Counted from the stretch's first letter, positions 1 to 9,246 are shown. The stretch is DNA of 64,000 nt from DATCTV01 sp964400685 (GCA_964400685.1 CAYNVT010000005.1:1-64000), one strand, 5' to 3'. Numbers and translations: made by a program. The notes: a model not told the origin generated them from the letters alone.

Positions 1-2
1 CC

Positions 3-1157
3 GGTCATCCTGCCGCGGCAGAGACCAGTGTTAATACGAATCCGGAAGTAGTGGCCGCCATTATCAGAGAGGTCCGCAAGGCTGGCCCGAAAGAGATTAT
101 CCTTGCCGAGGCGGCGGCAATGGGCTGTGATACAATGGATTGTCTCAATGTGAGCGGTATTCTCAAGGCGGCAGAGGATGCGGGCATAGATAAAGTTATA
201 GACATCAAGAATGACAAAGACCTTCTTGACATACCGATCAGGGACGCACGCTCGGACATAAAAAAAATGCGGCTGCCCAGGTTTCTGCTCGAAGCAGAAC
301 ACATCATCAACCTGCCCATATTCAAGACCCACTGCAGCATGGTATTCACATGTGCGCTGAAAAACATGAAGGGAGTGGTGCAGGACAAGGTGCATTTCCA
401 GATGCACCAGACCAGTCTGGCCGAGGCCATGATGGATCTCTGGTCCATCATCAGGGCCGATCTGAATATCGCAGACATGATACGTCCTGCCGGGGGTTTT
501 GGTCCACACACAACTATTCCCATGGAAATGGGGTGTCTGGTGGCGGGGAAAGACCCGGTGGCAGTGGATGCCACGGCATGCCGTATCGTGGGGCTTGATA
601 TCAACATGGTGGAATACTTCATGCCGGCACGGGAGCGCGGCCTGGGTAATTTCGAAGAGCACCTTATTGAAGTCCGCGGGAAGAGCATTGATGAAGTCTA
701 CCAGCCTATCTGGCTGCCCTATCTGGAAGGTCTGGAAAAATATCCCGAGTACACCATCGATACAACCGGCGCATGCAGCAGCTGCCTGTCGCTGATCGGC
801 CTGACCATGGAAAAGCTGCGTGCTCTGGGGCAGTATGAGGCTAATGCCGACGCTGTCATCCTGGTGGGGAATAAGAAGGATATTCCCGAAGGGGTTGATC
901 CGCGCAGCCTGATACTTATCGGCGACTGCCTGAAGAGGCATAGGAAGCGCGGCCTCTTTGTGGAAGGCTGTCCCCCTGGTGAGCCGGCCCCTCACTGGGC
1001 CATAGCGGACAGGTGGGTGCCGGAGGACATAGACGTCAGTGATCCTGCGATAACTGAGGTCATTAGACAGAGAATGGAAAATGAAACACCACGGTTCGTC
1101 GAGCACATGCACAGGCTCAAAGATGAGTGGGAACAGCGTAATAAGGGCGTGAAATAA
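3..1157 (+). CDS. DUF362 domain protein, 5'-truncated by window edge
   Basis: The reading frame is open from base 3 with no stop, so the GTG at 51 is probably an internal valine and the true start lies left of the window. The visible part has the DUF362 pattern: an early NPEVVAAIIREVRKAG stretch, a central segment with LPIFKTH and LKNMKG, and a GCLVAGKDPVAVDATA motif (about residues 170-185). DUF362 proteins are often linked to Fe-S clusters, but no CxxCxxCxxxC ferredoxin motif is visible. The C-terminal third instead has scattered cysteines (GACSSC, GDC, EGCPPGEP). It lies 22 nt upstream of a 3-hydroxyacyl-CoA dehydrogenase on the same strand, so the two are probably co-transcribed. The family assignment is firm; the biochemical role is not known to me. 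Confidence 0.8.
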   Translation, partial: GHPAAAETSVNTNPEVVAAIIREVRKAGPKEIILAEAAAMGCDTMDCLNVSGILKAAEDAGIDKVIDIKNDKDLLDIPIRDARSDIKKMRLPRFLLEAEHIINLPIFKTHCSMVFTCALKNMKGVVQDKVHFQMHQTSLAEAMMDLWSIIRADLNIADMIRPAGGFGPHTTIPMEMGCLVAGKDPVAVDATACRIVGLDINMVEYFMPARERGLGNFEEHLIEVRGKSIDEVYQPIWLPYLEGLEKYPEYTIDTTGACSSCLSLIGLTMEKLRALGQYEANADAVILVGNKKDIPEGVDPRSLILIGDCLKRHRKRGLFVEGCPPGEPAPHWAIADRWVPEDIDVSDPAITEVIRQRMENETPRFVEHMHRLKDEWEQRNKGVK

Positions 1158-1179
1158 TCTGTTGCAGGGGGGATGAAGA

Positions 1180-2121
1180 ATGAATCAAGTCAGTATAAGG
1201 AACGTGGTTGTTGTTGGAGCAGGGGTTATGGGCCATGGTATAGCCCAGGTGTTTGCCGGTGCGGGTTACAGGGTAGGGCTTGTCGACCGGGACAGTACAG
1301 TCCTTGATAAAGCAAGGGAACGCATCTCCGGGAATCTCAGGACACTCGTCAAGGAAGGTCGCATCAATGAGAATGAGGCGTCCATTATTCTGGATAATAT
1401 ACGTCTGGATACCGACCTTGCCGCGGCTTGTAAAATGGCAGACCTTGTGATCGAAGCGGTATCGGAAGTTCCCGAGCTGAAAAAGGAAATATTTGCACAG
1501 CTCGACAAGGCATGCCCGGCGAGCACTATATTTACAAGCAATACGTCCGGGCTCGACATATTTTCCATTGCCGGGGTTTCTCATCCTGAAAGGCTCCTGG
1601 CGACTCATTTCTTCGCACCGGCGCATATCATTCCACTGGTGGAAGTCTGCCCGGGACCACTGACCGATCCGGGTATCGTGCGGACGGTTGCTGACATCAT
1701 GGTAAAGGCCGGCAAACAGCCGGTCGTGCTCAAGCAGTTTATTCCTTCCTTTATCGTCAACCGCATTCAGAATTATATGTCCATGGCTGTCTTTGAGATT
1801 CTGGCAAACAACTGGGCGACGCCCGAAGAGATAGATATGGCGATCAAGTGCAGTCTAGGCGTCCGTCTGCCGGTAGTCGGGGTGGTCCAGCTCATGGATT
1901 TCACCGGTCTCGATCTGGTGAGCGATATCAGCAGAAATCACGGCTTCACCATCCCCATGATCGAAGAGCTCGTGCGTGATGGACATCTGGGGGCCAAGAC
2001 CTCCAGGGGATTCTACGACTACAGTGGCAGGAGCGAGGAAGCGATAACCGCAGAGAGGGACAGCAGACTCATCAAAGTGGACGATATCCTCAAGGAGTTT
2101 AAAACAAGGGAATCCATATAA
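1180..2121 (+). CDS. 3-hydroxyacyl-CoA (3-hydroxybutyryl-CoA) dehydrogenase
   Basis: A 313-residue NAD-dependent L-3-hydroxyacyl-CoA dehydrogenase, which interconverts 3-hydroxyacyl-CoA and 3-oxoacyl-CoA in beta-oxidation or butyrate-type pathways. The N-terminal Rossmann motif VVGAGVMGHGIAQ (residues 10-22) binds NAD. SNTSGLDI and THFFAPAHIIPLVEV (about 140-155) carry the conserved catalytic His region, and the C-terminal dimerisation domain includes FIVNRIQNYM. Length is typical of the short HbD/PaaH-type enzymes without a fused hydratase. A strong Shine-Dalgarno (GGGGGG) precedes the ATG. It follows the DUF362 gene closely. The physiological substrate chain length cannot be read from sequence. 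I leave the symbol blank because Hbd, PaaH and FadB-like enzymes overlap. Confidence 0.9.
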   Translation: MNQVSIRNVVVVGAGVMGHGIAQVFAGAGYRVGLVDRDSTVLDKARERISGNLRTLVKEGRINENEASIILDNIRLDTDLAAACKMADLVIEAVSEVPELKKEIFAQLDKACPASTIFTSNTSGLDIFSIAGVSHPERLLATHFFAPAHIIPLVEVCPGPLTDPGIVRTVADIMVKAGKQPVVLKQFIPSFIVNRIQNYMSMAVFEILANNWATPEEIDMAIKCSLGVRLPVVGVVQLMDFTGLDLVSDISRNHGFTIPMIEELVRDGHLGAKTSRGFYDYSGRSEEAITAERDSRLIKVDDILKEFKTRESI

Positions 2122-2301
2122 CAGGAGAGAGAAGGTTCATCTAACTGTACAGGGAATTATCACCAGAAAGTCTTTATATCTGGAATCGATGCTGAGTCCG
2201 GAGTTCAGAGCAGAGATAACCACGACTTTGAAAACCATGATTTAATTTGAAGGGTTATAATTTTACGATATATAAAATGTGCATGCAATACTGCTATTTG
2301 C

Positions 2302-2329
2302 TTGACTAACTTGTTTGACGGCATATTTT
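2302..2329 (+). promoter_or_regulatory. candidate sigma70 promoter for the SBBP lipoprotein
   Basis: TTGACT and TATTTT are separated by 16 nt, about 80 nt upstream of the ATG at 2409. The 287-base gap 2122-2408 shows no other convincing element. Confidence 0.3.
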
Positions 2330-2408
2330 ATCGTTATGTATTGTACCGGCTGCAATCAGATTTAATCGAGTCGTCGTTTATCGCAAAAAATATTCAAGGG
2401 GGCACAAT

Positions 2409-4106
2409 ATGAAATCAAAAACAGGAAGTTTATTTTTAATATTGATCGTCTCTGCATTCTTCTTCAACTGCGGAGGCGGCGGCGGAGGCGGCGGTGTCGA
2501 TGCAGATGAAGAAGGTATAACGCCGCCTGCGGCCCCGACAGGTCTTACGGCAACAGCCATATCAGCTTCGCGGATCGATCTGACATGGCATGCATCAGCC
2601 AATGCCGTGGGGTATAACATATACCGCAATGGTAATTACCGTCTTGCCGTTGGCAATGTTTATAATACAACCAGCTATTCAGATTCCAACCTCACAGCCA
2701 AAACGCCTTACACATACACAGTGAAAGCATTCAATTCCAACGGTAATGAGTCGGACCCGAGCAATTCTGCAGGCGCTACTACGCTGGAAACGGGGACGAA
2801 ACTTTCAGGGACGGGTTCAAACGATTACGGCCGAAGTGTTGCCGTTGACGGCAGCGGGAATATCTTTGTGACCGGCTGGACCGGCGGCAACCTTGACGGC
2901 AATACCAATAGCAACCATGCGGAAGTCTTTCTTACCAAGTACAATTCAACCGGCATCAAACAGTGGACCAGACTGCTTGGCACCACAGGAGTGGCCGAGC
3001 CGGACCCGGATGATGCACCATATATGGGAAATTATGGCCTCAACGTGGCCGTCGACAGCACCCATGTATATGTGACCGGCTACACAACCAGCGGTATAAG
3101 CGGAACCGGTGCGATAGGCGGCAGGGACATTTTCCTTGTGCGGTATAATAAGTTAAACGGTGATGGTAAATCATCTAACATAATGGGCACCACAAGTGAT
3201 GATGTGGGCAATTCTGTCGCTGTTGACGTAAACGGAAATGTTTACATCGCAGGTTATACTGAAGGAGAAATGGCTGGCGCAGGTGCACATGCAGGTGGAA
3301 AGGACATAATCCTCTTAAAGTATAACGCTTCGCTTGCTTCAGTTTGGACCAAGCAGACCGGATCAGCTGGAGATGATGTTGCCACTGGTGTGGCAGTGAG
3401 TGCGACCGGAAACAAAGTAGCAATAACAGGGCAGGCCGGGGGATCATTCCCATTATTTACTAATGAACCGGGATGGGATTATTCAGGCGGAATGAGTGAT
3501 CTCTTTGTAGCCCGTTTCGACAGTACGGGTCTCAATGGCAGCCTGGTTTTCAGAGGGTCAAGCAGCACCGACACGGACAGGTCTACGAGGACCACTGCAG
3601 GATTATCAATTGCAATTTTAAACGACAGTTACGTTGCAGTGACCGGCATAACTGATGGTAACTTTGGCCCAGTATCCTATGGAGGGTATGATGTCATTGT
3701 AGCATGTTTGAATCTTACAAGCTTTACCAATCCGGCTGGCCGCTGGATTAATCAGATAGGGACTGCAGAAGATGATATCGCCTTTGGCATAACATTTGAC
3801 AACGATCCGGGTAACGTTTATGTCACGGGTTTTACGGGGGGAAGCTGGCCGCCATTCTTCGCAAACAAAGGTGAAGAAGATATATTTTTAGCAAGATTCG
3901 GTTTCGGTGGTCCACTTTTCTCTGTCACCCTTGCAGGGACGGCAGGCGATGACGAAGGCAGGGCAATCGCTATCGATGCAAATAATGATTATCTGTACAT
4001 CGCGGGATTCACGAACGGCAATCTTGACGGGATTCAAAATGCGGGAGTTAACGACACATACGACATGTGTTTATTAAAATTTAATATGTCAGGCATACAG
4101 CAATAA
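2409..4106 (+). CDS. lipoprotein with FN3 domain and SBBP beta-propeller repeats
   Basis: A 565-residue predicted lipoprotein. A hydrophobic signal peptide ends at FFFNC, followed by a run of glycines acting as a flexible tether. Residues about 42-125 form a fibronectin type III-like domain (APTGLTATAISASRIDLTW, then SNSAGATT). The rest is built from about seven beta-propeller repeats of the SBBP type, each with the pattern G(S/T)xxDDxGxxVAVDxxGNVYVTGxT followed by a DIFLxKYN-like strand. Such propellers are extracellular interaction or structural modules; no catalytic residues are evident. The ATG has a good AAGGGGG Shine-Dalgarno. It is monocistronic, convergent with the etf operon 24 nt away. 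Binding partner unknown. Confidence 0.85.
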   Translation: MKSKTGSLFLILIVSAFFFNCGGGGGGGGVDADEEGITPPAAPTGLTATAISASRIDLTWHASANAVGYNIYRNGNYRLAVGNVYNTTSYSDSNLTAKTPYTYTVKAFNSNGNESDPSNSAGATTLETGTKLSGTGSNDYGRSVAVDGSGNIFVTGWTGGNLDGNTNSNHAEVFLTKYNSTGIKQWTRLLGTTGVAEPDPDDAPYMGNYGLNVAVDSTHVYVTGYTTSGISGTGAIGGRDIFLVRYNKLNGDGKSSNIMGTTSDDVGNSVAVDVNGNVYIAGYTEGEMAGAGAHAGGKDIILLKYNASLASVWTKQTGSAGDDVATGVAVSATGNKVAITGQAGGSFPLFTNEPGWDYSGGMSDLFVARFDSTGLNGSLVFRGSSSTDTDRSTRTTAGLSIAILNDSYVAVTGITDGNFGPVSYGGYDVIVACLNLTSFTNPAGRWINQIGTAEDDIAFGITFDNDPGNVYVTGFTGGSWPPFFANKGEEDIFLARFGFGGPLFSVTLAGTAGDDEGRAIAIDANNDYLYIAGFTNGNLDGIQNAGVNDTYDMCLLKFNMSGIQQ

Positions 4107-4130
4107 AACAGGTGAGGAGGCGGGCGCCGG

Positions 4131-5132
4131 TCAATCCATCACCCTTTTTCTCAACTCCTTGATTATTGCAAGGGCAGCCTGGTTTGCATCGGTGACGATC
4201 GCCACATCTGCAAGCTCCATCATGGGAGCTGCCGGATTCTTGTTGACCGCGATTATAAAATCCGCGCCGGTGATGGCAGCCGTATGCTGTATCGCACCGC
4301 TTATTCCGAAAGAGAAAAGCAGTTCGGGTTTAATATGCCTTCCGGCCTGGCCTACGAGCGCTTCCGGCGGAGCGCATTGAGCGTGAACGGCAGGCCTTGT
4401 CGCACCGACCTGGCCTTCCATGAGCCTTGCAAGCTCAAAGAGGTTTTTAAAGCGCTTGGCGCCTCCCATTCCCCTGCCGCCGCACACGACCACTCTTGCA
4501 TCTTCCAGCTTGAGTTCAGAGGTCCTGATCTTCTCGGATGATACGAACCTCACTCTCGGTCTGGGGAGGTTCCCCGGGAGCTTCATCCTTATTATCTCAC
4601 CTGACGGGTTATCGTTATGAGGGAATTCCTTGAAAACACCCGGCCTGACTGTAGCCATCTGAGGCCTTGCAACAGGCGTGATTATGTCGGCAAGCAGGTT
4701 TCCCCCGAAAGAAGGTGCTGTCTGAACCAGAAGCCCCTCGTCATTGATCGCGAGGCCGACGCAATCTGCTGTAAGGCCGGTCTGGAGCTTTTTCGCCACC
4801 ATCGGCGCCATTTCCCTGCCGAATGATGTAGCACCTATCAGAAGAATCTCCGGGGAAAGCTCCCGGCACAGTCTTGCAAGGAGTTCGGAATAGAGCTCGA
4901 TGCTGTAATCGCTCAAAGCGGGATCATCGCATACATACACCCTGTCAGAACCGTGCGACAGATATTCTCCAGCCCACTCGTCCACGCCGTTTCCGAATGC
5001 ACAGGTTGAAACGAATGCGCCGATCTTTTTAGCAAGCTCGTTAGCCTTTGATATGAGTTGAAGGGTTACCCTGCTTTTGAAATAGTTTCTGTAGTCGCCG
5101 TATATGAGTATTGTCCTTTCAGGCGCTGCCAT
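4131..5132 (-). CDS. etfA: electron transfer flavoprotein alpha subunit
   Basis: A 333-residue ETF alpha subunit, which with EtfB forms the FAD-containing carrier that accepts electrons from acyl-CoA dehydrogenase. The C-terminal FAD domain is clear: VVCGGRGMGG (about 212-221), GATRPAVHAQ, VGQAGRHIKPELLFSFGISGAIQHTAAI and IIAVNKNPAAPM. The N-terminal domain is the ETF nucleotide-binding fold (ILLIGATSFGREMAPMVAKK, TGLTADCVGL). It starts 3 nt after the EtfB stop, so the two are translationally coupled, matching the usual EtfB-EtfA order. Whether this is an electron-bifurcating ETF cannot be decided by eye. Confidence 0.93.
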   Translation of the reverse strand: MAAPERTILIYGDYRNYFKSRVTLQLISKANELAKKIGAFVSTCAFGNGVDEWAGEYLSHGSDRVYVCDDPALSDYSIELYSELLARLCRELSPEILLIGATSFGREMAPMVAKKLQTGLTADCVGLAINDEGLLVQTAPSFGGNLLADIITPVARPQMATVRPGVFKEFPHNDNPSGEIIRMKLPGNLPRPRVRFVSSEKIRTSELKLEDARVVVCGGRGMGGAKRFKNLFELARLMEGQVGATRPAVHAQCAPPEALVGQAGRHIKPELLFSFGISGAIQHTAAITGADFIIAVNKNPAAPMMELADVAIVTDANQAALAIIKELRKRVMD

Positions 5133-5135
5133 ATC

Positions 5136-5954
5136 TTATGACCCCTTTGCCATATCTTTGCCGATGGCCCCTGCAATACGCTCACCGAATCTTTCAAAAA
5201 GCTCATGCGCCACTTTCTTGGCCTGGCCTTTAAGGACGACATTTTTTTTGCCCGACTTCGTCGAACTGATGCCGATAATCTTTGTAGGCGAACCGGGCGG
5301 ACCGATTTTAAGAGGGTCGGCATCGATGGCTTTTGCATCGAGCGTGATAATATCTGCATCGTCAAAAGAAGTGTTTATGTCTGAAAATGAAATGTACCTG
5401 GGCAGATAGCGTTTTGTCGAAACAGTAACGAGACCGGGCAGGTCGAATTCGAGCGTTTCAAGAAATCCATCCGCCTGCCTTGTAAGAGAGAGTATCCGTC
5501 CGTTCTTTTCCATGTATTCTACCATTGCCACCTCGGGCAGGTTCAGGTCCTCGGCAAGCTGCGGGCCTACCTGTGCGGTCTCGCTGTCACTGGTATAGCA
5601 TCCGCACAGGATAAGGTCGAAATCGGGACATACCTTTTTTATAGCACAGGCCAGTGTATAGGATGTGGCCAGCGTGTCGCATCCGGCAATCGCTCTGTCA
5701 CTTATAAGAACACCGGCATCCGCTCCCATGGCTGATGACTCGTAAAGCACCTCTTTTGCCTGCGGCGGGCCCATGCTGATGGCCGTGATATGTCCGCCGT
5801 AAGCCTCCTTCAGCTTGAGCGCCGCCTCAAGGGCGTGTTTGCAGGCCTGGTTCATCACCCCTTCGGAAAGGTCGCGCCTCAGGTTCCCGGTTTCAGCATT
5901 CCAGGGGAGCTCGGTCACCATAGGAACCTGCTTGATGCATACTACTAATTTCAC
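5136..5954 (-). CDS. etfB: electron transfer flavoprotein beta subunit
   Basis: A 272-residue ETF beta subunit beginning with a GTG codon (Shine-Dalgarno GGAGCAGG) and the typical opening MKLVVCIKQVP. The family signature region is visible as AQVGPQLAEDLNLPEVAMV (about residues 130-148), preceded by DTLATSYTLACAIKKV and followed by GLVTVS. It sits between acyl-CoA dehydrogenase (45 nt upstream) and EtfA (3 nt downstream) on the minus strand. This gives a compact unit that oxidises an acyl-CoA and passes electrons to ETF. No ETF:quinone oxidoreductase is present in the window, so the onward electron route is not shown. Confidence 0.93.
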   Translation of the reverse strand: MKLVVCIKQVPMVTELPWNAETGNLRRDLSEGVMNQACKHALEAALKLKEAYGGHITAISMGPPQAKEVLYESSAMGADAGVLISDRAIAGCDTLATSYTLACAIKKVCPDFDLILCGCYTSDSETAQVGPQLAEDLNLPEVAMVEYMEKNGRILSLTRQADGFLETLEFDLPGLVTVSTKRYLPRYISFSDINTSFDDADIITLDAKAIDADPLKIGPPGSPTKIIGISSTKSGKKNVVLKGQAKKVAHELFERFGERIAGAIGKDMAKGS

Positions 5955-5999
5955 TGCCTGCTCCTGAATTTATTAAAAAGCCTGTTTCCAGGCTTCTTT

Positions 6000-7148
6000 C
6001 TATACGGGCTTTGAAAGAACAGCCCGGGATATCACCATCCTCTGCACTTCGCTGGTGCCTTCATATATCTCGGTGACTCTGGCGTCGCGGAAGTATCTCT
6101 CTACATCATACTCCTTGCTGTAGCCATAACCGCCGTGAATCTGAACCGCTCTCGATGTAACCCTTGATGCGGTCTCGCTGCATGCAAGCTTCGCCATCGC
6201 CGCTTCAGCCGAAAACTGCACATCCGAATCCTTCATTGCGCTTGCGCGGTAGAGGAGAAGCCTTCCCGCATCCACTTCAAGGGCCATATCCGCTATCATG
6301 TTCTGGATGGACTGAAAGGATGAGATCGGCTTCCTGAACTGCTGGCGTTCCTTCGAGTATCTGACCGAGGCCTCAAACGCTGCCTGTGCTATTCCGAGAG
6401 CCTGCGCTGCTATGCCTATGCGACCTGTATCAAGGGCGATTAGGCCTATCTTAAGGCCGTCGCCAGGGGTCCCCAGCAGGTTTTCAGCAGGCACCCTGCA
6501 GTCCTCCATAAAGATCGATGAGACAGGGTTTGCACGCATACCGCAGAGGTCTTCGCATTCGCCTACTGAAAAGCCGGGTGTTTCTTTATCCACTATGAAT
6601 ACGCTTGCCGCCTTTTTCGGGTTTTCAGGATTGGTTACAGCGAATATGAGGGGCGCACCGCATACCGCGCCGTTCGTTACGAATATCTTGGTGCCGTTTA
6701 TGATGTATGAAGTGCCCTCTTTGACAGCTGTGGTCTCAACGCCGCCTGCATCGGAACCTGCATTTGCCTCCGTTATGCAGAATGCGCCTATTATATCGCC
6801 GCTTGCGAGTTTAGGGAGATACTTTTCCTTGAGTTCACAGGAGCCGAATTTGACAATCGGATACATGCCTACACTGTTGTGAACGGTTATGCACAGGCCA
6901 ACAGCCGCGCTCACCCTGGAAAGTTCCTCGATCGTTATAGAATAGCTTATACCGTCCAGATCTGCCCCGCCGTATTCTTTCGGCGCCTGAAGTCCGAAAT
7001 AATTGAGCAGTTTCATTTTCTCGATGACTTCCCAGGGAAATCTCGCCTCGCGGTCGATGTCATGTGCGATAGGACCAAGCTCTGTTTCGGCAAATTCTCG
7101 TACAGCCTTTCTTACAACCTTGTGCTTCATGTCAGGATTAAAGTCCAA
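6000..7148 (-). CDS. acyl-CoA dehydrogenase (short/medium-chain type)
   Basis: A 382-residue FAD-dependent acyl-CoA dehydrogenase forming the trans-2 double bond of enoyl-CoA. The family signatures are FCITEANAGSDAGG (about 122-135) and the C-terminal QIHGGYGYSKEYDVERYFRDAR. The IYEGTSEVQR segment contains the glutamate used as catalytic base in short-chain and butyryl-CoA dehydrogenases. Length equals the classic 380-residue family. The start is a TTG codon with a well-spaced GGAGG, giving MDFNPD; an in-frame ATG six codons later is the alternative. It is followed by EtfB and EtfA and preceded 27 nt upstream by a Sel1 protein, all leftward. Confidence 0.92.
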   Translation of the reverse strand: MDFNPDMKHKVVRKAVREFAETELGPIAHDIDREARFPWEVIEKMKLLNYFGLQAPKEYGGADLDGISYSITIEELSRVSAAVGLCITVHNSVGMYPIVKFGSCELKEKYLPKLASGDIIGAFCITEANAGSDAGGVETTAVKEGTSYIINGTKIFVTNGAVCGAPLIFAVTNPENPKKAASVFIVDKETPGFSVGECEDLCGMRANPVSSIFMEDCRVPAENLLGTPGDGLKIGLIALDTGRIGIAAQALGIAQAAFEASVRYSKERQQFRKPISSFQSIQNMIADMALEVDAGRLLLYRASAMKDSDVQFSAEAAMAKLACSETASRVTSRAVQIHGGYGYSKEYDVERYFRDARVTEIYEGTSEVQRMVISRAVLSKPV

Positions 7149-7175
7149 ATCCGCCTCCGGTAAAAAAAGAAAGGT

Positions 7176-7961
7176 CTACTTTCTGCCGCTCATTTTTGAA
7201 AGCATATTGACTGCTTCGGAGTGCCCCTGTTCCGCAGCTTTTTTCAGCCACTGCATGGATGTATTGATGTTTTTATCCGCGCCTTCGCCACGTCCGTACA
7301 TTATACCGAGATTGAACTGCGCCTGTGCGTCATCCTGTTCAGCGGCCATCATAAACCATTTGACCGCCTTGGCATGGTCCTTTTCCACGCCGTCGCCGCT
7401 GTAATATCTTATTCCCAGGTCGTACTGCGCATCGACATCGCCGTCTTCGGCCTGATTAATGAGCTTTTCAAGCTTTTCCCTGGGGTAGGGGTTTTTGCTC
7501 GGCACATGCTCTGCACCTGATGATGCAAAAGATATGCTGTCCCCGTCTATCTGCACCTTGGGAATTGCGTTGTTCCATCTATCTGAGGCGATTTCGAACT
7601 GGGCCTTTGTGTTGCCCTGGGATGCCGCTTTCAGATACCATTTGTAGGCCTCTTCATGATTCGGCTCAATGCCTGATCCGCCCTTATCAAGGAATGATGC
7701 TGTTATGAACTGCGCTTCAACATGACCGTGTTCAGCAGCCTTCAGATACCAGTTGAATGCTTTGCGGATATCTTTATCCACACCTAAGCCTTCATGATAT
7801 TTCTTTGCCAGTTCATACTGGGCGAAGACGTCGCCGTGCTCGGCTGCTTTCATCAGCCTTTCGATATTGCCTGAACCATGCCTGAAGCCGCCTTTGTGAG
7901 AGATAAACCATATAGCTGCAATTGCCGCCGCGAATATCAGAATGATAATTGCATATTCCAT
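7176..7961 (-). CDS. Sel1-repeat (TPR-like) membrane-anchored protein
   Basis: A 261-residue protein with one N-terminal transmembrane helix (about 4-20, YAIIILIFAAAIAAIWFI) followed by about five Sel1-like repeats of the form AxxGxxxAQYxLGxxYxxGxGVxKDxxKAxxWYxKAAEQG. The repeats fall in two blocks (about 33-140 and 170-258) separated by a non-repeat linker. Sel1 repeats form alpha-solenoids for protein-protein contacts; no enzymatic motif is seen. It lies 27 nt upstream of the acyl-CoA dehydrogenase in the same direction and may head that operon, though a functional link is not evident. Confidence 0.85.
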   Translation of the reverse strand: MEYAIIILIFAAAIAAIWFISHKGGFRHGSGNIERLMKAAEHGDVFAQYELAKKYHEGLGVDKDIRKAFNWYLKAAEHGHVEAQFITASFLDKGGSGIEPNHEEAYKWYLKAASQGNTKAQFEIASDRWNNAIPKVQIDGDSISFASSGAEHVPSKNPYPREKLEKLINQAEDGDVDAQYDLGIRYYSGDGVEKDHAKAVKWFMMAAEQDDAQAQFNLGIMYGRGEGADKNINTSMQWLKKAAEQGHSEAVNMLSKMSGRK

Positions 7962-8179
7962 TGTTTACTCCGTTATAAATTGGGGCTGTGCCTTAGGCAG
8001 GAGGTAGCATTTGTCCCTGAAAATGGCAATCATTGAAATTGTGGGTGACCCTGCTGGTTGTATGATAAACAACCCCTGGATATTCGATTCTCAATTGCCA
8101 GCCCATGAAATAAAACTAAAACCTAAACAATAGAAATGTCAAGAATAAAGGCCTGACACCTTTGGTTCCTTTGGTTCTT

Positions 8180-8374
8180 TTAATCGCTGCTGAAATTCTT
8201 CTTCTGGCTGTTCACACATAAGCCGGGATTCTTTTTAATGCAGAGTTCGCATTTTATCTCCGGGCACATCCGGCATGAATGGCAGTCCGGGCACGGGTGT
8301 TTTTTTTGGATACTGGAAGTTTCTTCTGGCACAAAAACAAGGCCCTTTATCCTGCTGTCTTTTATGAAAGGCAT
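8180..8374 (-). CDS. small cysteine-rich protein, unknown
   Basis: A 64-residue ORF whose middle (about 26-52) holds eight cysteines in CPDCHSC, CPEIKCELC and a later C, suggesting a small metal- or cluster-binding protein. I do not recognise a family. The ATG lacks a convincing Shine-Dalgarno and lies inside the loop of a large hairpin (8339-8389), so the start could be wrong or its expression could be read-through from the DUF4412-like gene upstream. The cysteine spacing is the main reason to keep it. An alternative is a random ORF in an intergenic region. Confidence 0.45.
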   Translation of the reverse strand: MPFIKDSRIKGLVFVPEETSSIQKKHPCPDCHSCRMCPEIKCELCIKKNPGLCVNSQKKNFSSD

Positions 8375-8389
8375 ACGGGATAAGGGCCT
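8330..8389 (-). terminator. long-loop hairpin downstream of the DUF4412-like gene
   Basis: Read on the minus strand, AGGCCCTTATCC pairs with GGATAAAGGGCCT (one bulged base) across a 25-nt loop and is followed by TGTTTTTG. This fits an intrinsic terminator for the gene ending at 8430, although the loop is long and contains the ATG of the small Cys-rich ORF. Confidence 0.4.
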
Positions 8390-8429
8390 ATTGCCTCAAT
8401 AAGCTTTTATATGATCTCAGGTGAACTTA

Positions 8430-9206
8430 TTAATTCATGGCCGGAGAGCTGATTTTTTTGTATCCGGCTGGGATGTTAAGAATACCGGCAGGGGCCTTGC
8501 CGTCCTTGTATTCAAGGAGTTCAACTGATGTCTTCATCTGTGCGCCCATAATGTTAGTAGAAGTGGTTGTAAGCACCGAGATGCCTTTTATTTTAGCATA
8601 CTCCTTCTGGGCTTTTTCAAAAGAATCCTTCATCCCGGACTGGCTGGTCATCGACATGCTCAGAGCCTTGAATTTCGAAAAGAGGGCCTGGTCTATCTTG
8701 ATGTCCTGAGTAGCCCATATGGTTGACAGCGACGGCCCCATCGCTGAATCGAGTCTCATATCGTATTTTCTGCAGTTCCAGTTGTTTATCTTTTTTGTTT
8801 CATTGGTCTCTTTAATCGTCAGTTTGAACTGCATCATGTTCTTCATCATGGCATTCATGGCCTTTTTGTCTTCAGCCGACATGCCTTTCTGATTGAGTGT
8901 ATCTTCCATGGCCTTGCCTATGTTCAGGGATTGCTCCATATATGTTTTGTCTTTTTTCTCGATTATATACACAGTGTTTTTGTCGGTCCTGAATATCATG
9001 GAGTGATCAGGGCCATCGCTTTTGAATCCGTCTTTCGTCATCCATATTGTTTCAATGGTGTCTTTTGCCGGCATCTTGTTGCCCATTATCTGATAGCTGT
9101 CGGTATGATGCTTCTGCTTGAGCATTATATCGGCAGAAGCAATTCCCGGAAGCAGGCATAACAGGGTGATAAGTGCAATAAAGGTGAGAACTGATGTTTT
9201 TTTCAT
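8430..9206 (-). CDS. exported DUF4412-like protein
   Basis: A 258-residue protein with a cleavable signal peptide (KKTSVLTFIALITLLCLLPG then IASADIM; cleavage likely after ASA at about 25). The mature part has the features of DUF4412-type periplasmic proteins: a methionine- and lysine-rich segment beginning MLKQKHHTD, a repeated pattern of strands around TIWMTKDGFK and NTVYIIEKKDKTYMEQ, and a mid-protein KINNWNCRKYDM with the single mature cysteine. No catalytic site is evident. Good Shine-Dalgarno CGGAGGT. Monocistronic between pyruvate kinase and the Cys-rich ORF. The family call rests on general resemblance and should be treated as moderate. Confidence 0.7.
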   Translation of the reverse strand: MKKTSVLTFIALITLLCLLPGIASADIMLKQKHHTDSYQIMGNKMPAKDTIETIWMTKDGFKSDGPDHSMIFRTDKNTVYIIEKKDKTYMEQSLNIGKAMEDTLNQKGMSAEDKKAMNAMMKNMMQFKLTIKETNETKKINNWNCRKYDMRLDSAMGPSLSTIWATQDIKIDQALFSKFKALSMSMTSQSGMKDSFEKAQKEYAKIKGISVLTTTSTNIMGAQMKTSVELLEYKDGKAPAGILNIPAGYKKISSPAMN

Positions 9207-9246
9207 AATATTACCTCCGTTTCATTTAGTATTTGTGCGAACTGTC

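Noticed and set aside
51..53. GTG at 51 as the DUF362 start
   Set aside because: The frame is open upstream to the window edge and encodes conserved family sequence before this codon.
8160..8177. tandem TTTGGTTC pair in the gap before the Cys-rich ORF
   Set aside because: Only two short copies; not enough for a repeat element or insertion end.
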